DNA of 64,000 nt from Rhynchopus euleeides (Eukaryota; Euglenozoa; Diplonemea; Diplonemida; Diplonemidae). Shown here in pieces: positions 11,686 through 22,682 of this stretch. Position 1 is the stretch's first letter. Each line of letters opens with the position of its first letter. The notes below the pieces were generated by a model that saw nothing but the letters and a program-made list of their open reading frames with translations, was not told where the DNA came from and did not search any database. Position numbers and translations under genes: made by a program. The DNA lies in the NCBI GenBank assembly GCA_963210315.1, contig OY723314.1, forward strand, positions 62,001-126,000, read 5' to 3'.

Positions 11686-12060
11686 ACCAGAATCAGACCC
11701 CCCTGCACCCTCACTTGCCCCAGGAAACCCCCGGATAGCCCCAGATATCACTTTTGGGCCAGGTTTGGGGGTCAGGACCGGTTTTGTCCTGGATCTTTCA
11801 GGTTTTCAGCGAAAAATCCCAAAAAGGCCACTTTGGGGGGGGGGTTATGGGACGAGCCCTTATTATACCTATTATTATACCTCGGGTACCCGGAGAGAAT
11901 GTCACCCCCCCTCGGCCTCCGCTTGGGCTCCAACGGCCACCCTGTACAGAGGGGGTGACGTTCTTCAATGGTTGCCCTGTGTAGCGGCTGGGAAGAATGT
12001 CACCCCCCCTCGGCCCTGGGCCCTCGAGGGGGGTGACATTCTCTCGGGGTACCCTAGGAC
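11686..12060. repeat. Inverted repeat with GTCACCCCCC arms
   Basis: A pair of inverted arms with GAGAATGTCACCCCCCCTCG near 11893-11912 and its complement near 12030-12050 enclose a further internal copy (about 11995-12010). GGGTACC sits just outside the arms on both sides, as in a small hairpin element. A related GTGACAT-rich hairpin lies at 15540-15675. I see no gene here. Confidence 0.5.
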
Positions 12061-12560
12061 CTCGCAAGAGTGGCTTCGGGGATACCCTGTGAATCTTCGC
12101 GACATTCCACTCCACAAAGTACATTTGCAAGGCTTTCGCTGCTCAGTTGGCGAAGCCTGGTGGAGACAAGGCGGAGCTTGGAAAACAAGCGTTCAACAGA
12201 AGCAGTGCCCAGCCGAGGCATAGATGCAAGCTGGGGTAGCCTGCATGTTGCTGGGTACGTGAGAGCGAGGTTTGCCGAGGTAAACCGCTGAATAACCTCC
12301 TGCAGATCACGCAGGCCCAACCTCCGAATCTCGGAACAGACACCCGGGCACCTTGCAGAAGGGCAGTCTTGTGCGCCTGTGCCCACTTCAGTGGGTGTGC
12401 TGGGGCATTGAAGTCCGGGCAAGGGTACGCGCCAGTGATCCCCGGGAGAGGTGCCAGGTAATGGTCAGCGATGTAGCCTCCTGCACCTGCGTGCCCACCA
12501 TGTTGCCGGGAGACGGAATTCGAGACTTCTGACGTTATTCTTACGCTAGCGACGAATACG
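12054..12560 (-). pseudogene. Relic of hAT transposase C-terminal dimerisation domain
   Basis: On the minus strand, the stretch LPQLASMPRLGTASVERLFS (about 12160-12220), followed by KLRLVSTRLRQLSSE, reads like the hAT dimerisation domain (ERxFS...R..L). Upstream of it, in a second minus frame (about 12320-12500), lies more protein-like sequence (GGYIADHYLAPLPG, NAPAHPLKWAQ), so at least one frameshift separates the parts. No start or terminal repeats are visible. Whether it belongs to the same family as the transposases at 7219-9751 and 20389-36433, which both lack this domain, cannot be decided by eye. Confidence 0.5.
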
Positions 12561-12599
12561 GGACAGAAGGAGAATGGGGTGTTCGCGTTCGCTCGCACG

Positions 12600-13900
12600 C
12601 GTGCTTCACCTCCTGTGCTGCTGCACCCCAAGAAAAATCCGCTTTTTTCCCCGAAAATTTATACTTTTTTTTTTGTCTTTTGAGCTGACCGAGTTTTTTT
12701 CCGGGTTTGGCTGAAACTCGGTCAGCTGACCGAGTTTACCCCCCCAAGCTAAGCCTCTGCCTACCACCCCAGGGGTGGAGCTTGAAATATGGGGTTGCGG
12801 GCTGGATCGGGTCAGCCAATTTTTTCTCACTGAATGGGTTCCCCCCCGGTTCGTCTCAGAGATCAGTGCTCGGGCCCAGCCTCCCGCGAGGGTACCGGAC
12901 TGATATGCAGCCCCGGACGCGCAAGGACTTGGTTACAAGACAAACACATGCCATAGGGGGGGTCTGGGGGGCGGAGCCCCCAGCCGCCGGAGGCCACGGT
13001 AGTGAACATCTGTGACTTGCGGGCGTACGGATTCTGTGTGAGTTGGCTGCGTCCTCCTGAGGATATCCGGTCTGTACTCCATTCCCTGATGTAAAGGGCT
13101 TGGGTACAAGACAGGCACATGCCACAGGGGGGTCTGGGGGGCGGAGCCCCCAGCCGCCGGAGGCCACGGTAGTAAACGTCTGTTGCACGGTACGGGTTGG
13201 GCAGCTTCATTTGTCCTCTATTGTGACTGTTTGAGGCCTGTGCTCATGTCGCTGGGGTCACTTTGCTCACGAAACGCCTCCTGGTCACCTTGAGACCCCA
13301 AGGCGAGGAGCCAACTTTTCCGGTTTCCCGAAAATCTATATTTTTTTTCTTTTTACCCCTGACCAGGGCATTTTATAGGGGCGAAATCTACGCTCATTTG
13401 GGCTTAAATGTGAGGCGTTCCCCGATTTTTTGGCGGACCCCCCAGCAAGCGAGTCTTGTGGTGAATGGGTCACCTCCCGGTTCCTCTCTCAGGGATCCGT
13501 GCTCGGGTCCAGCCTCGGGTGCCGGAGGTTAGTCCAAAAAATGGATTTCGGGACCGATCTGCCGCAGACCCGGACGTGCAAGGACTTACATACAGGCACA
13601 TGCCACAGGGGGGTCTGGGGGGCGGAGCCCCCCAGCCGCCGGAGGCCACGGTAGTGAACATCTGTTCCTTGCAGGTGTACAGATTCTGCATGAGCTGGCT
13701 GCGTCCTCCTGAGGCTACTGAGGGTCTGATGGTCTGCATTCCATTCTCTGACGTAACCTCAAAGGGTTTGGGTACAAGACAGGAAGACAGCACAGGGGGG
13801 TCTGGGGGGCGGAGCCCCCCAGCCGCCGGAGGCCACGGTAGTGAACGTCCGTCCCTTCGCGGCCTGCGTTTTCTCGGGGTTTGACAAAGAAACTGGACAG
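12600..13900. repeat. Non-coding region with four copies of a GC-rich hairpin module
   Basis: Four modules at about 12930-13012, 13093-13183, 13588-13663 and 13769-13850 contain the hairpin GGGGGGCGGAGCCCCCC (or a one-base-shorter form) followed by AGCCGCCGGAGGCC and CACGGTAGT. A fifth lies at 63840-63903. Two of them sit in longer related units (about 12830-13010 and 13470-13665, sharing GTGCTCGGG and GACTTG/GACTTA parts). Near 12680-12735 there is a separate inverted pair with CTGACCGAGTTT. No credible gene is seen. Confidence 0.65.
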
Positions 13901-14078
13901 AAAAACGGTCGGGTAAGTTGCTCGCAGTCTGTGGGCATTTTTTCTTTTTTTTTTGAGTCCACTCTCATCTGCGAGGCTGCCCAGCCGCCACCAGTTTTCC
14001 ACCCCCGGATTTTTCCCGGAAATCTTTTTTTTAACCCTTTCTGTCCGGGGGGTATTTTTTCGATTTTTGGGAAAATTC

Positions 14079-14379
14079 GCCTTCCCAAGTAAATTGTCTT
14101 CTACTCCACCTTTTTCAACATTTTTTTTTATCGGGAACTGCGTTTGCGCAGAACGTTGCATTGTTCCGGATTTTTTCCCGAAAAAAAATTTCACATGTGG
14201 GCCTCGCCCAAGAAACCAAAAATCGAGGTGCAAAAAATCCAGAAAAAAATTCGGGGCGGTGTGTGACCGCCCAAAAAATTCGGGTTCTATGGCGTTCTCG
14301 AACAGTTCTGCTCCAGCGCAGTTCCCGATAAAAAAAATGTTGAAAAAGGTGGAGCGGAAGACAATTTACTTGGGAAGGC
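14079..14379. mobile_element. MITE-like inverted-repeat element, 301 bp
   Basis: The ends are inverted repeats of about 63 bp: GCCTTCCCAAGTAAATTG... at 14079 and its complement ending at 14379, with only a few mismatches (TCTACTCC against TCCGCTCC). The arms include a T-rich tract and a TCGGGAACTGCG segment. The roughly 170-bp centre is AT-rich and non-coding. No target duplication is obvious. It resembles a short non-autonomous DNA transposon. Confidence 0.55.
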
Positions 14380-16330
14380 AGTGGTTTACACAAGGCAAAT
14401 AAATCAACAGGTGCAAAAACACCTGTTCTGAGGGACCTGACTGTGAGCCACCCCAGCGACCCCGTTAGCCCGTTGGGCACCTGGATCGAGGTAGAACACC
14501 CTTCCCTGCCCCTCTGGGGCCATGGAGGATGTCCGCCCGATGACTGACGGCATCAAATCTCCATCAGAGAATTCCACCATATTTCACTGATGGGTGGCTG
14601 GAGGCCGAAATCGGGTGGTGCATCGGCACAGCCCGTTGGGGCGGATATTCGAGATGCAGAGGTCTGAAAACTGATTTCCCAGATGACATCTGTCGGAAAC
14701 CTTTCCCTTATCGAAGGAATCGGGCAAAAAGATGCCTGGGAAAGCTCGATACCTCCCACGCAGGTTCAGGAGGCGGTTTCAAGGGCAAAACCACCGAAAA
14801 TTCCACCTTGTGATGCAATTTTGTTACAGAGCCAAGTTGGTCGGAGTTTCGCTTTTCCGACCAACTCTTGTTGCATTTGAAAGATTCGTCCACCCCGTTT
14901 CCACCATAAAAAGAAATCTTGAAAAATTCGAAATTCAAATAACTTTGCCTGCATAGGCAAAGTGAAAGCCACTGTAGTGGCCATACCTGCCCAAGACCCT
15001 CTGATACCCACCCAGCCCCCCCAGCTCTCGCGCCTGTGATGGGTCGAAATGTGTTCTGTGGGTCTGCATATCGATGTGTTTTTGCGGAGAATAACCCCAG
15101 AGCTTTCCACGATCGGGGGAGTCGAGCGAAATGGGGCACAAGAACACCTGATATGGTTGACCCGTAAATAGGGGCCGTGAGGGACTACCCAAACCCGAAA
15201 ATCTCATCTGAGGGTGCAATTGTCCTCCGGCAGTACGTTGGACGGATCTCCACCTTTCCCATGAACCCTTGCTGCATTTGAAAGGATTGAGCTCCCCCTT
15301 TTTACCATACAAAAACATCTTGAAAAATTCGAAGTGCATAATTATTTACTTACGTAAGCAAAGTGCAAAGCCACTGTAGTGGCTTCCCGGACAGAAAGGG
15401 TTAAATGTGAGGATTGGCCTCACTTTAGACCCCCTATAAAATGCTCTGCCCCTGACCTGATTTTTTGTGAGGGCCTGCAGAAAATCAGGTCAGCTGACCC
15501 GAAAAAACCCCCAAGCTCCACCCCTGTACCACCCCCCCCGTGTATATGTCACCCCACAGGTGCAAAAATCGGGAGGGGGTGACATAAACACACCTTTTTT
15601 AGGTGACATAGCCACGGGGTGGTAGTTAGTGTAGGTCACACCCCTCCAGGGCCGCCTGGGGGGGGTGACATTGGATTCCAGTGCCTGCGCCTCATGCAGC
15701 GAAGGTCCCATTCCGCCGTGTTCAGTGACATGTGTCGATAGTGTTGGCAGTTCTACGGGCTCTGAGCAACAATGCTCTAAGGAAAACAAGCCACTTGGCC
15801 GAGGGGGGCCGGGAGGCAGTTGGCTGCCGACAAAAAAAAACTCTCCATTGCATTGTTTGGAATCCATGCGGATCGTGGTGGGGTCACTTTGGTGACCGAG
15901 GTACCAAGTCTGGCCCTTTAGAACACCTTCAAAAAATTTTCGAAAAACCAAAACTTTGTGTCTGCAAATCAGAAAGGGGAGAGAAGAACCAGCGGGTATT
16001 CGTCGATCGCGAGAACACCCCACACGCCTGCTGCGGGTGTGGTGTGTCCTGCATGATCTGCATAGCAAAGTTTCCTGCGTTGTTAGCACAACTCCAAAAA
16101 AAAAATAATTACATGTAAATAATAATCGTATGTAAACAATACATGTAAATAATTTTATGTAAACAATAGCTGTAGGTAAACAATAGGTGTGAGGGGGGTT
16201 TATTCTATTTTCAATTTTGCCCCTAGTAAAATTGGAAAAAAAAGTGTCACCAAATTGGACATCTATTTTTTGACTTTTTTGCCTCCGGAGCCCCTCCGGA
16301 GGGGCTCCGGGCGCACTCCGGAGGACTGAT
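14380..16330. repeat. Non-coding region with diverged direct repeats
   Basis: Two diverged copies of a roughly 190-bp sequence lie at about 14800-14975 and 15205-15390. They share TTGCTGCATTTGAAAG or TTGTTGCATTTGAAAG, CTTGAAAAATTCGAA and AAAGCCACTGTAGTGG. A GTGACAT-type hairpin block covers 15540-15675. An AT-rich tract of TGTAAACAAT/TGTAAATAAT repeats lies at 16094-16185. From 16200 to 16330 there is sequence related to the 420-bp unit (AAGTGTCACC, TCTATTTTTTGACTTTTTT), then a CCGGAG-rich hairpin. I see no gene. Confidence 0.5.
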
Positions 16331-16334
16331 AGCC

Positions 16335-17172
16335 TTGATCTCCCTTCCCGTATCCCCCCCTCTTGCATTTCTTCTCCCGAAACCCGGGACCAGGTTTCAC
16401 TTGCGGTGCGGCGCTTCTTCACTCGCGGTGGGGCAGGCGGAGACCTCGCCTCAACAGCCTGAATTGGCGGTTGTCGCGGGATCTCTTAACCCCTTCGCGT
16501 TGCAAGTGAGGAAAAGCTGAACCGGAAGTCCCCCTTCCCCCTTCCCATCAACACCCCCACTACCCATTGCCTTTGCCTTTCTTGTCGTTGCGCACACACA
16601 CCACCAGGAGAACTATAGCCGAGTCGACGTGTGTGTGCCCCCTGTCTGCGATAGCCCGGCCAAGGTATGATTCTCACAGTTTACTGAGGGAATATGACCC
16701 AAGGCCATTGGCAGCAGACACCCCCATCCCCCTCATCACCCCTGACACCCCACAACCCCAATCCTGTTGCCTTTCCCCTCTCTCTCTCCCCCCATGTTGT
16801 GCCCATGCACCTTCCCGGGACACTTTGTACATATATTTAACACCACACCACACAACACCCCCTTCATCAGGGTAGTCTCCCCGCGGCCAACACTCTTCGT
16901 CTTGTCCGCTTTCTTTTATTGTCCCACCCTCCATCCCCCGGACCTCGCCTCAACAGCCTGAATTGGCGGTTGTCGCGGGATCTCTTAACCCCTTCGCGTT
17001 GCAAGTGAGGAAAAGCTGAACCGGAAGTCCCCCTTCCCCCTTCCCATCAACACCCCCACTACCCATTGCCTTTGCCTTTCTTGTCGTTGCGCACACACAC
17101 CACCAGGAGAACTATAGCCGAGTCGACGTGTGTGTGCCCCCTGTCTGCGATAGCCCGGCCAAGGTATGATTC
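16335..17172 (+). mobile_element. Relic of a tyrosine-recombinase retrotransposon 3' end (B1-A2-B2)
   Basis: 16335-16460 is the last part of the RT-RNase H frame, matching the end of the element at 36679. It is followed by the right-type repeat B1 (about 16443-16672), the left-type repeat A2 (about 16673-16937) and a second right-type repeat B2 (16938-17168). B1 and B2 look identical. A2 matches the 5' end of the intact element at 42535-42779. This is the 3' part of the A1-ORFs-B1-A2-B2 layout of PAT/Ngaro-type elements. The body and A1 are missing. Confidence 0.75.
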
Positions 17173-17875
17173 CTTGTTGCCACGGCAGCGTGCCGCAGAC
17201 TGTGGGAGAGGTGTCGCCAGTCACCTTGAGGTTGCAGTGTGTCATCAGACTAAAACCCGTGCCTTGTTCACCCTGTTGTTCACCCCTGTGAGGTTGATCT
17301 TTAAACCACCGCAAATGAACAACCCATCTTCTGGAGTGTGATCTCTGGTGGCGGGGTGGGATGGGTGAGTGGGGTGTGACGGTGCAACGACAGTCGAACT
17401 TCTTCGAACGCAGAACACCCCACCAGCCTGCCGGGCGTGAGAAGTGTTCGCAAGGATCCGCACAGTGAAAAGTTTCCTGAGTTGGCTACGCCGAACTTAC
17501 AAAATGGGAAGGTGTGAGTGTCGCTTGTTACGACCCACTGGCTGGACGAGTTCTCTTTTTGGGGGACAAAACCACACACAACAAGAAGGTTGTCACAGGG
17601 GGTCTTCGCTGGTCGTTATTCTTCGTCAATCTTCGTCAGTTTTCACTATTTCAACAGCAAATACACCAAGGTGCACTGACGACCATCCCGTAGCGAAGAC
17701 CCCCACAGTGAAAAAGATAGTTGGCAGCGCTTTGGGTGACAAACACAATCTACCTTGCCTTGTTGTTATGACTGTGCGCACATTCACACCAACCTTCATC
17801 AGCCAAACCACGTGAGGTTTGTTCATCCGGGTTTGGCGCACACACAACGACTTGTCTTTGAAACGTCCAATGCAA
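17173..17875. other. Non-coding spacer with one inverted repeat
   Basis: No gene is supported. An inverted pair with GGGGTCTTCGCT (about 17598) and AGCGAAGACCCC (about 17692) encloses about 80 bp. A stretch near 17400-17500 (GAACACCCCAC, AAAGTTTCCTG) resembles 16010-16085, suggesting an old dispersed repeat. Confidence 0.4.
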
Positions 17876-18455
17876 TAGAGGAGGCATAGCCTGCTGACCT
17901 GGCTGTCTAAAAAATTATGTTTTTTAAAATCGCATTGTCTTTTCGACCCTATACCAAAAGTGGTCCCAAATCGGTCCGGGACGACCGTCCACAACCGTCC
18001 ACACTCTCTAAATGCTCGATGTTGCATTTTAAATTCAAAAATTCACATTTTCCAGCCAACTGGGCCAGTTTCCTTAGGAAAATGGCTCAAAATCGCAAAC
18101 ACTCCATTTCTACGGGCCACCACAGGCCAATAGAGTACCAAAATCGGTTTTTTCGCATTCTACGGCCTCAGGCAGACCGTCCACACCCAAAAATCACCCC
18201 CAGGTGGTCAATATTGGGGTGTTCTGGCACTTTTTCACCTGTGGACGGTTGTGGACGGCTGTGGATGGCTGTGGATGGTTGTGGACGGCTGTGGACGGTC
18301 TGCCAAGAGGTTACTGGAGGTTGCTAGGCTGCGGGCGGACCGTCCACACCCAAAAAACACCCCCAGTTGGTCACGATGGGGACGGTACGTCTCTTTTTCG
18401 TCTGTAGACGGTTGTGGACGGTCTGCCAATAGGTTGCTCCAGGATGCGAGATTGT
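17876..18455 (+). repeat. Subterminal region of hAT-like copy B
   Basis: This is the inverted counterpart of 11113-11685, with the terminus TAGAGGAGGCATAGC, the two GTGTGGACGG blocks and the 10-mer run of TGTGGACGG-type repeats (about 18235-18300). By eye it differs from copy A at only a few bases (for example near 18070). It is non-coding. Confidence 0.7.
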
Positions 18456-18459
18456 TCTC

Positions 18460-20216
18460 GGTAGGTCACCGACTGTAACCGATTGTTCTCGGCATGTAAC
18501 CGATTGTAACCGATTGTAACCGATTGTTCTTGGCATGTATCCGATTGTAACCGATTGTCCTCGTCATGTAACCGATTGTAACCGATCGTTCTTGGCATGT
18601 AACCGATTGTCACCGATTGTCCTCGTCATGTAACCGATTGTAACCGATTGTTCTTGGCATGTAACCGATTGTCACCGATTGTCCTCGTCATGTAACCGAT
18701 TGTAACCGATCGTTCTTGGCATGTAACCGATTGTAACCGATTGTCCTCGTCATGTAACCGATTGTAACCGATCGTTCTTGGCCTGTAACCGATTGTAACC
18801 GATTGTTCTTGGCATGTAACCGATTGTCACCGATTGTCCTCGTCATGTAACCGATTGTAACCGATCGTTCTTGGCATGTAACCGATTGTAACCGATTGTC
18901 CTCGTCATGTAACCGATTGTAACCGATCGTTCTTGGCATGTAACCGATTGTAACTGATTGTTCTCGGCATGTAACCGATTGTAACCGATTGTTCTTGGCC
19001 TGTAACCGATTGTAACCGATTGTTCTTGGCATGTAACCGATTGTCACCGATTGTCCTCGTCATGTAACCGATTGTAACCGATCGTTCTTGGCATGTAACC
19101 GATTGTAACTGATTGTTCTCGGCATGTAACCGATTGTAACCGATTGTTCTTGGCCTGTAACCGATTGTAACCGATTGTTCTCGGCATGTAACCGATTGTA
19201 ACCGATTGCCCTCGTCATGTAACCGATTGTAACCGATCGTTCTTGGCATGTAACCGATTGTAACCGATTGTTCTCGGCATGTAACCGATTGTAACCGATT
19301 GTCCTCGTCATGTAACCGATTGTAACCGATCGTTCTTGGCATGTAACCGATTGTAACTGATTGTTCTCGGCATGTAACCGATTGTAACCGATTGTTCTCG
19401 GCATGTCACCGATTGTAACCGATTGTCCTCGTCATGTAACCGATTGTAACCGATCGTTCTTGGCATGTAACCGATTGTAACCGATTGTTCTCGGCATGTA
19501 ACCGATTGTAACCGATCGTTCTTGGCATGTAACCGATTGTAACTGATTGTTCTTGGCATGTAACCGATTGTAACCGATCGTTCTTGGCATGTAACCGATT
19601 GTAACCGATTGTTCTTGGCCTGTAACCGATTGTTCTCGGCATGTAACCGATTGTAACCGATCGTTCTTGGCATGTAACCGATTGTAACCGATTGTTCTTG
19701 GCCTGTAACCGATTGTTCTCGGCATGTAACCGATTGTAACCGATTGTTCTTGGCCTGTAACCGATTGTAACCGATTGTTCTCGGCATGTAACCGATTGTA
19801 ACCGATTGTTCTCGGCATGTAACCGATTGTAACCGATCGTTCTTGGCATGTAACCGATTGTAACCGATTGTTCTCGGCATGTAACCGATTGTAACCGATT
19901 GTTCTCGTCATGTAACCGATTGTAACCGATCGTTCTTGGCATGTAACCGATTGTAACCGATTGTTCTCGGCATGTAACCGATTGTAACCGATTGTTCTCG
20001 TCATGTAACCGATTGTAACCGATCGTTCTTGGCATGTAACCGATTGTAACTGATTGTTCTTGGCATGTAACCGATTGTAACCGATTGCCCTCGTCATGTA
20101 ACCGATTGTAACCGATTGTAACCGATTGTTCTTGGCATGTAACCGATTGTAACCGATCGTTCTTGGCATGTAACCGATTGTAACCGATTGTTCTTGGCAT
20201 GTAACCGATTGTAACC
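18460..20216 (-). repeat. 31-bp iteron array, about 57 units (copy B)
   Basis: This has the same unit as 9923-11110 in reverse orientation (GTAACCGATTGTAACCGAT with a GTTCTCGGCAT or GTCCTCGTCAT spacer). It has about 19 more units than copy A, so the arrays have expanded or contracted since the flanking sequences were duplicated. Several units carry only one 10-mer (about 19620-19720). The array ends about 170 bp before the transposase ATG at 20389. Confidence 0.9.
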
Positions 20217-20388
20217 GAAACAGAACGGTGTCTCCCCTTGCCCCCTCCACTCTCGGTCACTCTGCGTGCCTCCCAGATGTTGTGTGCGGACCCCTCAGCA
20301 GACTGCTTAACTTTAACTTTGCTGCACCTACGTTGCTCACACAGCACTAACCCACTGCAGGCACTGGCACGTTCCACAGCTTCTGATA

Positions 20389-20792
20389 ATGTCCGGCTTG
20401 GTTACCTTCGCGGAAGCGTGCAAGCTGCAGGGTATCCCAGACGAGACTACGGGGAAGGTCGCGGGTGCGCTTCTCCGCAACGCAGGATGGCCGAAACCCG
20501 TAACGAGCCGGACCTCAAACGGCGTGCAGAAGATGTATTGCTTGGCAGATATCCGTCGGCCCAATCCCCTCTCCTCCGAAGAGGCAATCCGGCAGTTGAC
20601 TGCTTCGTCCCCGGGCCGCTGCTTCCCCGACGATGTCCTGATCGCTCCTCTGGGTGAGCCCGATGATCTCGCTGATCAGGCGGCGCTCCTCCCCCACCCC
20701 GAGGATGCGGATCCCGTCTCGCAGAGCGTGATCTCGGCGGTCACGCGGGGTCCTGCTGCTGCTGGCAACGACGAGCCTGATGAGCCTGAGGC
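20389..20792 (+). pseudogene. hAT-like transposase copy B, segment 1 (N-terminus)
   Basis: The ATG at 20389 starts the same protein as copy A at 9751. Residues 1-135 are present and run to GCCTGAGGC at 20784-20792, where a TIR element is inserted. The frame then runs into the element and ends at 21117 with unrelated residues. The small N-terminal domain rich in basic and aromatic residues may bind DNA, but I cannot match it to a named fold. Confidence 0.7.
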
Positions 20793-20807
20793 ATGGGCTG
20801 CATTGAA

Positions 20808-21062
20808 TCGGATTCCAAATAAAAATCTTCGATTCCGGGAATCGTGGAATCCGGATTCCGAATCAGAATCCGGATTCCACTATTCCAGAAAAAGAGTGGA
20901 ATCGGATTCCGGAATCGAAAACGCCGATTCCAAAATTGTGGAATCCGATTCCGGAATCGAAATCACCGATTCCGGAATCGTGGAATCGGTGGAATCCGAT
21001 TCCAGAATCCAGAATCGGATTCCACCGATTCCGGAATCGAGAATCGGATTCCGGAATCTGAC
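20808..21062. repeat. Palindromic GATTCCGGAATC array
   Basis: This is a dense run of the self-complementary 12-mer GATTCCGGAATC and close variants such as GGAATCCGATTCC, about 20 copies in 250 bp, next to the left end of the TIR element. The same motif reappears in every 420-bp unit near the right end. It could form cruciforms or bind a dimeric protein. The short open frames in all directions (ESDSGI-type) are by-products. Confidence 0.8.
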
Positions 21063-22682
21063 CCAAAAATGTCGAAAAATCCTGGCACCTCGCACCAGGT
21101 CCTGGGTAAGACGTTAAACTGCCTGGGGGGGCCGTCCCCGGACCATGACGGGTGCCTGCACCAGGAGTCTAGCACGGCCGTGGTCCAGGGCATGACCGAA
21201 AACTGCTTGGGTACCGAGGCTCCCCAGACCAGGAAGGGTGGAGACACCTGGAGTCTAAATAGTCACACCACGTCAGGCCAGACCTTCGCATTGCACTCCG
21301 CGAAGACTGCCACACAGCCGCGGGGCAGGTGTGCAGCCTGTGGAAAACCTCGTACAGAAAAGGGTCGGCGACCGCCCGCCCCCAGTCTGAGAGGCATCAG
21401 CCGAATCTCGGTGGAGGCGGGCACAAAACAAAAGGGAGAGTCGTCACTGTGCATATCAGCACGGTCCCGCCCTCTGTGCCAGACCAACACACCACCAAAG
21501 GAAAAGAGGAAGAGGCGACGTAAGGCAATGCCTCCGTGCGGCCAGGAGAACACGAAATAGCGACCCCCTCAACGGGGAATGCTACGAGCACGGCCAAAAA
21601 TCGTTCAAATCGTTCAAAATGGACAAGTCGTAGGGGGACCCCAACACCCCATATACCCCCTTCTGGGACCAAAAAGTGCACGAAAGGGGTTAAAACGGCT
21701 TAATTCGTTGATTTGTTGCATTTCCCTGCTAAAAAACGGTTTTTGTGTGGGCGAGTAGTTGTAGAAAATCGCGAAAAATGTCAAAAAATCGAAATTTTCA
21801 CAGAGGCCCAAAAAACGTGTTTCTGGGTGAAAAATGGGCCCAAAAACCGATTTCTGGCCATTTCTGGGTGGTTTTTGGGGGTTTCCGTCCATTTTTCAGC
21901 CATTTTTCTGGTCAGAACCCACCCAGAAGCCCTTAGAAAATGGCTGGTGGCAGTTTTGGGTCGAATTGAACAGAAGGACGAATTGCTCACCAACTCTTTC
22001 GATACATGAAAATTTGGGCATTTTCCGTTACTCTCAACACATTCGCACACCATGCGAAAATTTCGAATTTTTGGCCGAAAAATCCGGTTTTTGGTTGGGC
22101 CAGGGGGCTGGCTCTCCGTCCCTGAAGTGTCCCTGAATACTTCCGGCCAACACAACGGCAACACAACATACGAAACCACGCCTGAAAATTTCCGGCGCCT
22201 GCGGCGGGCTGTTGACCCCCACCCCCCCACCCCTGCCGAGGATTTCTTCTGAGAATGGCGCTCCAAAAGTGCCGAAAATTGGCAAGACTTGGTCGAAAAA
22301 GTTGATTTTCGGTACACCTTCTTTTGTCGACCCAAAAATTTCCGGCGCCTGCGGCGGGCTCTCTGCCCCCCCCCCCCCCCCCCCGCACGCGCACGGAAAG
22401 TGCGCGGCCCAGGACGTGTTCTCCCGAAAAAAGTCGATTTTCGGTACACCTTCTTTTTTAGACCCCAAAAATTTCCGGCGCCTGCGGCGGGCTTCCCCCC
22501 CCCCTCCCCCGCACGCGCACGCAAAGTGCGCGGCCGAGGATGTTCTCCCGAAAAAAGTCGATTTTCGGTACACCTTAACAAAAAAGGCCCAAAAAAAATT
22601 TCGCCTCCGGCGGGGTTGGGGGGCAGAGCCCCCCAAACCCCCGGCGCCGGGGCAGCGCCTACTCGGCTTCGCCTCTCTTCGC
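21063..22682. other. Unique interior of the TIR element
   Basis: No convincing gene is present. 21650-21900 has a diverged reverse-complement relative at 62600-62740 and 63135-63260. 22190-22580 holds about three copies of a 115-130-bp repeat containing TTCCGGCGCCTGCGGCGGGC, a poly(C) tract and TCGATTTTCGGTACACCTT. 22600-22650 has a GGGGGGCAGAGCCCCCC hairpin like those at 12960-13850. The 238-residue plus-strand frame at 20844-21560 has the look of repeat translation. Confidence 0.5.

Noticed and set aside
20844..21560. 238-residue plus-strand frame rich in ESDSG and NRNR
   Set aside because: Mostly the translation of the GATTCCGGAATC palindrome array.
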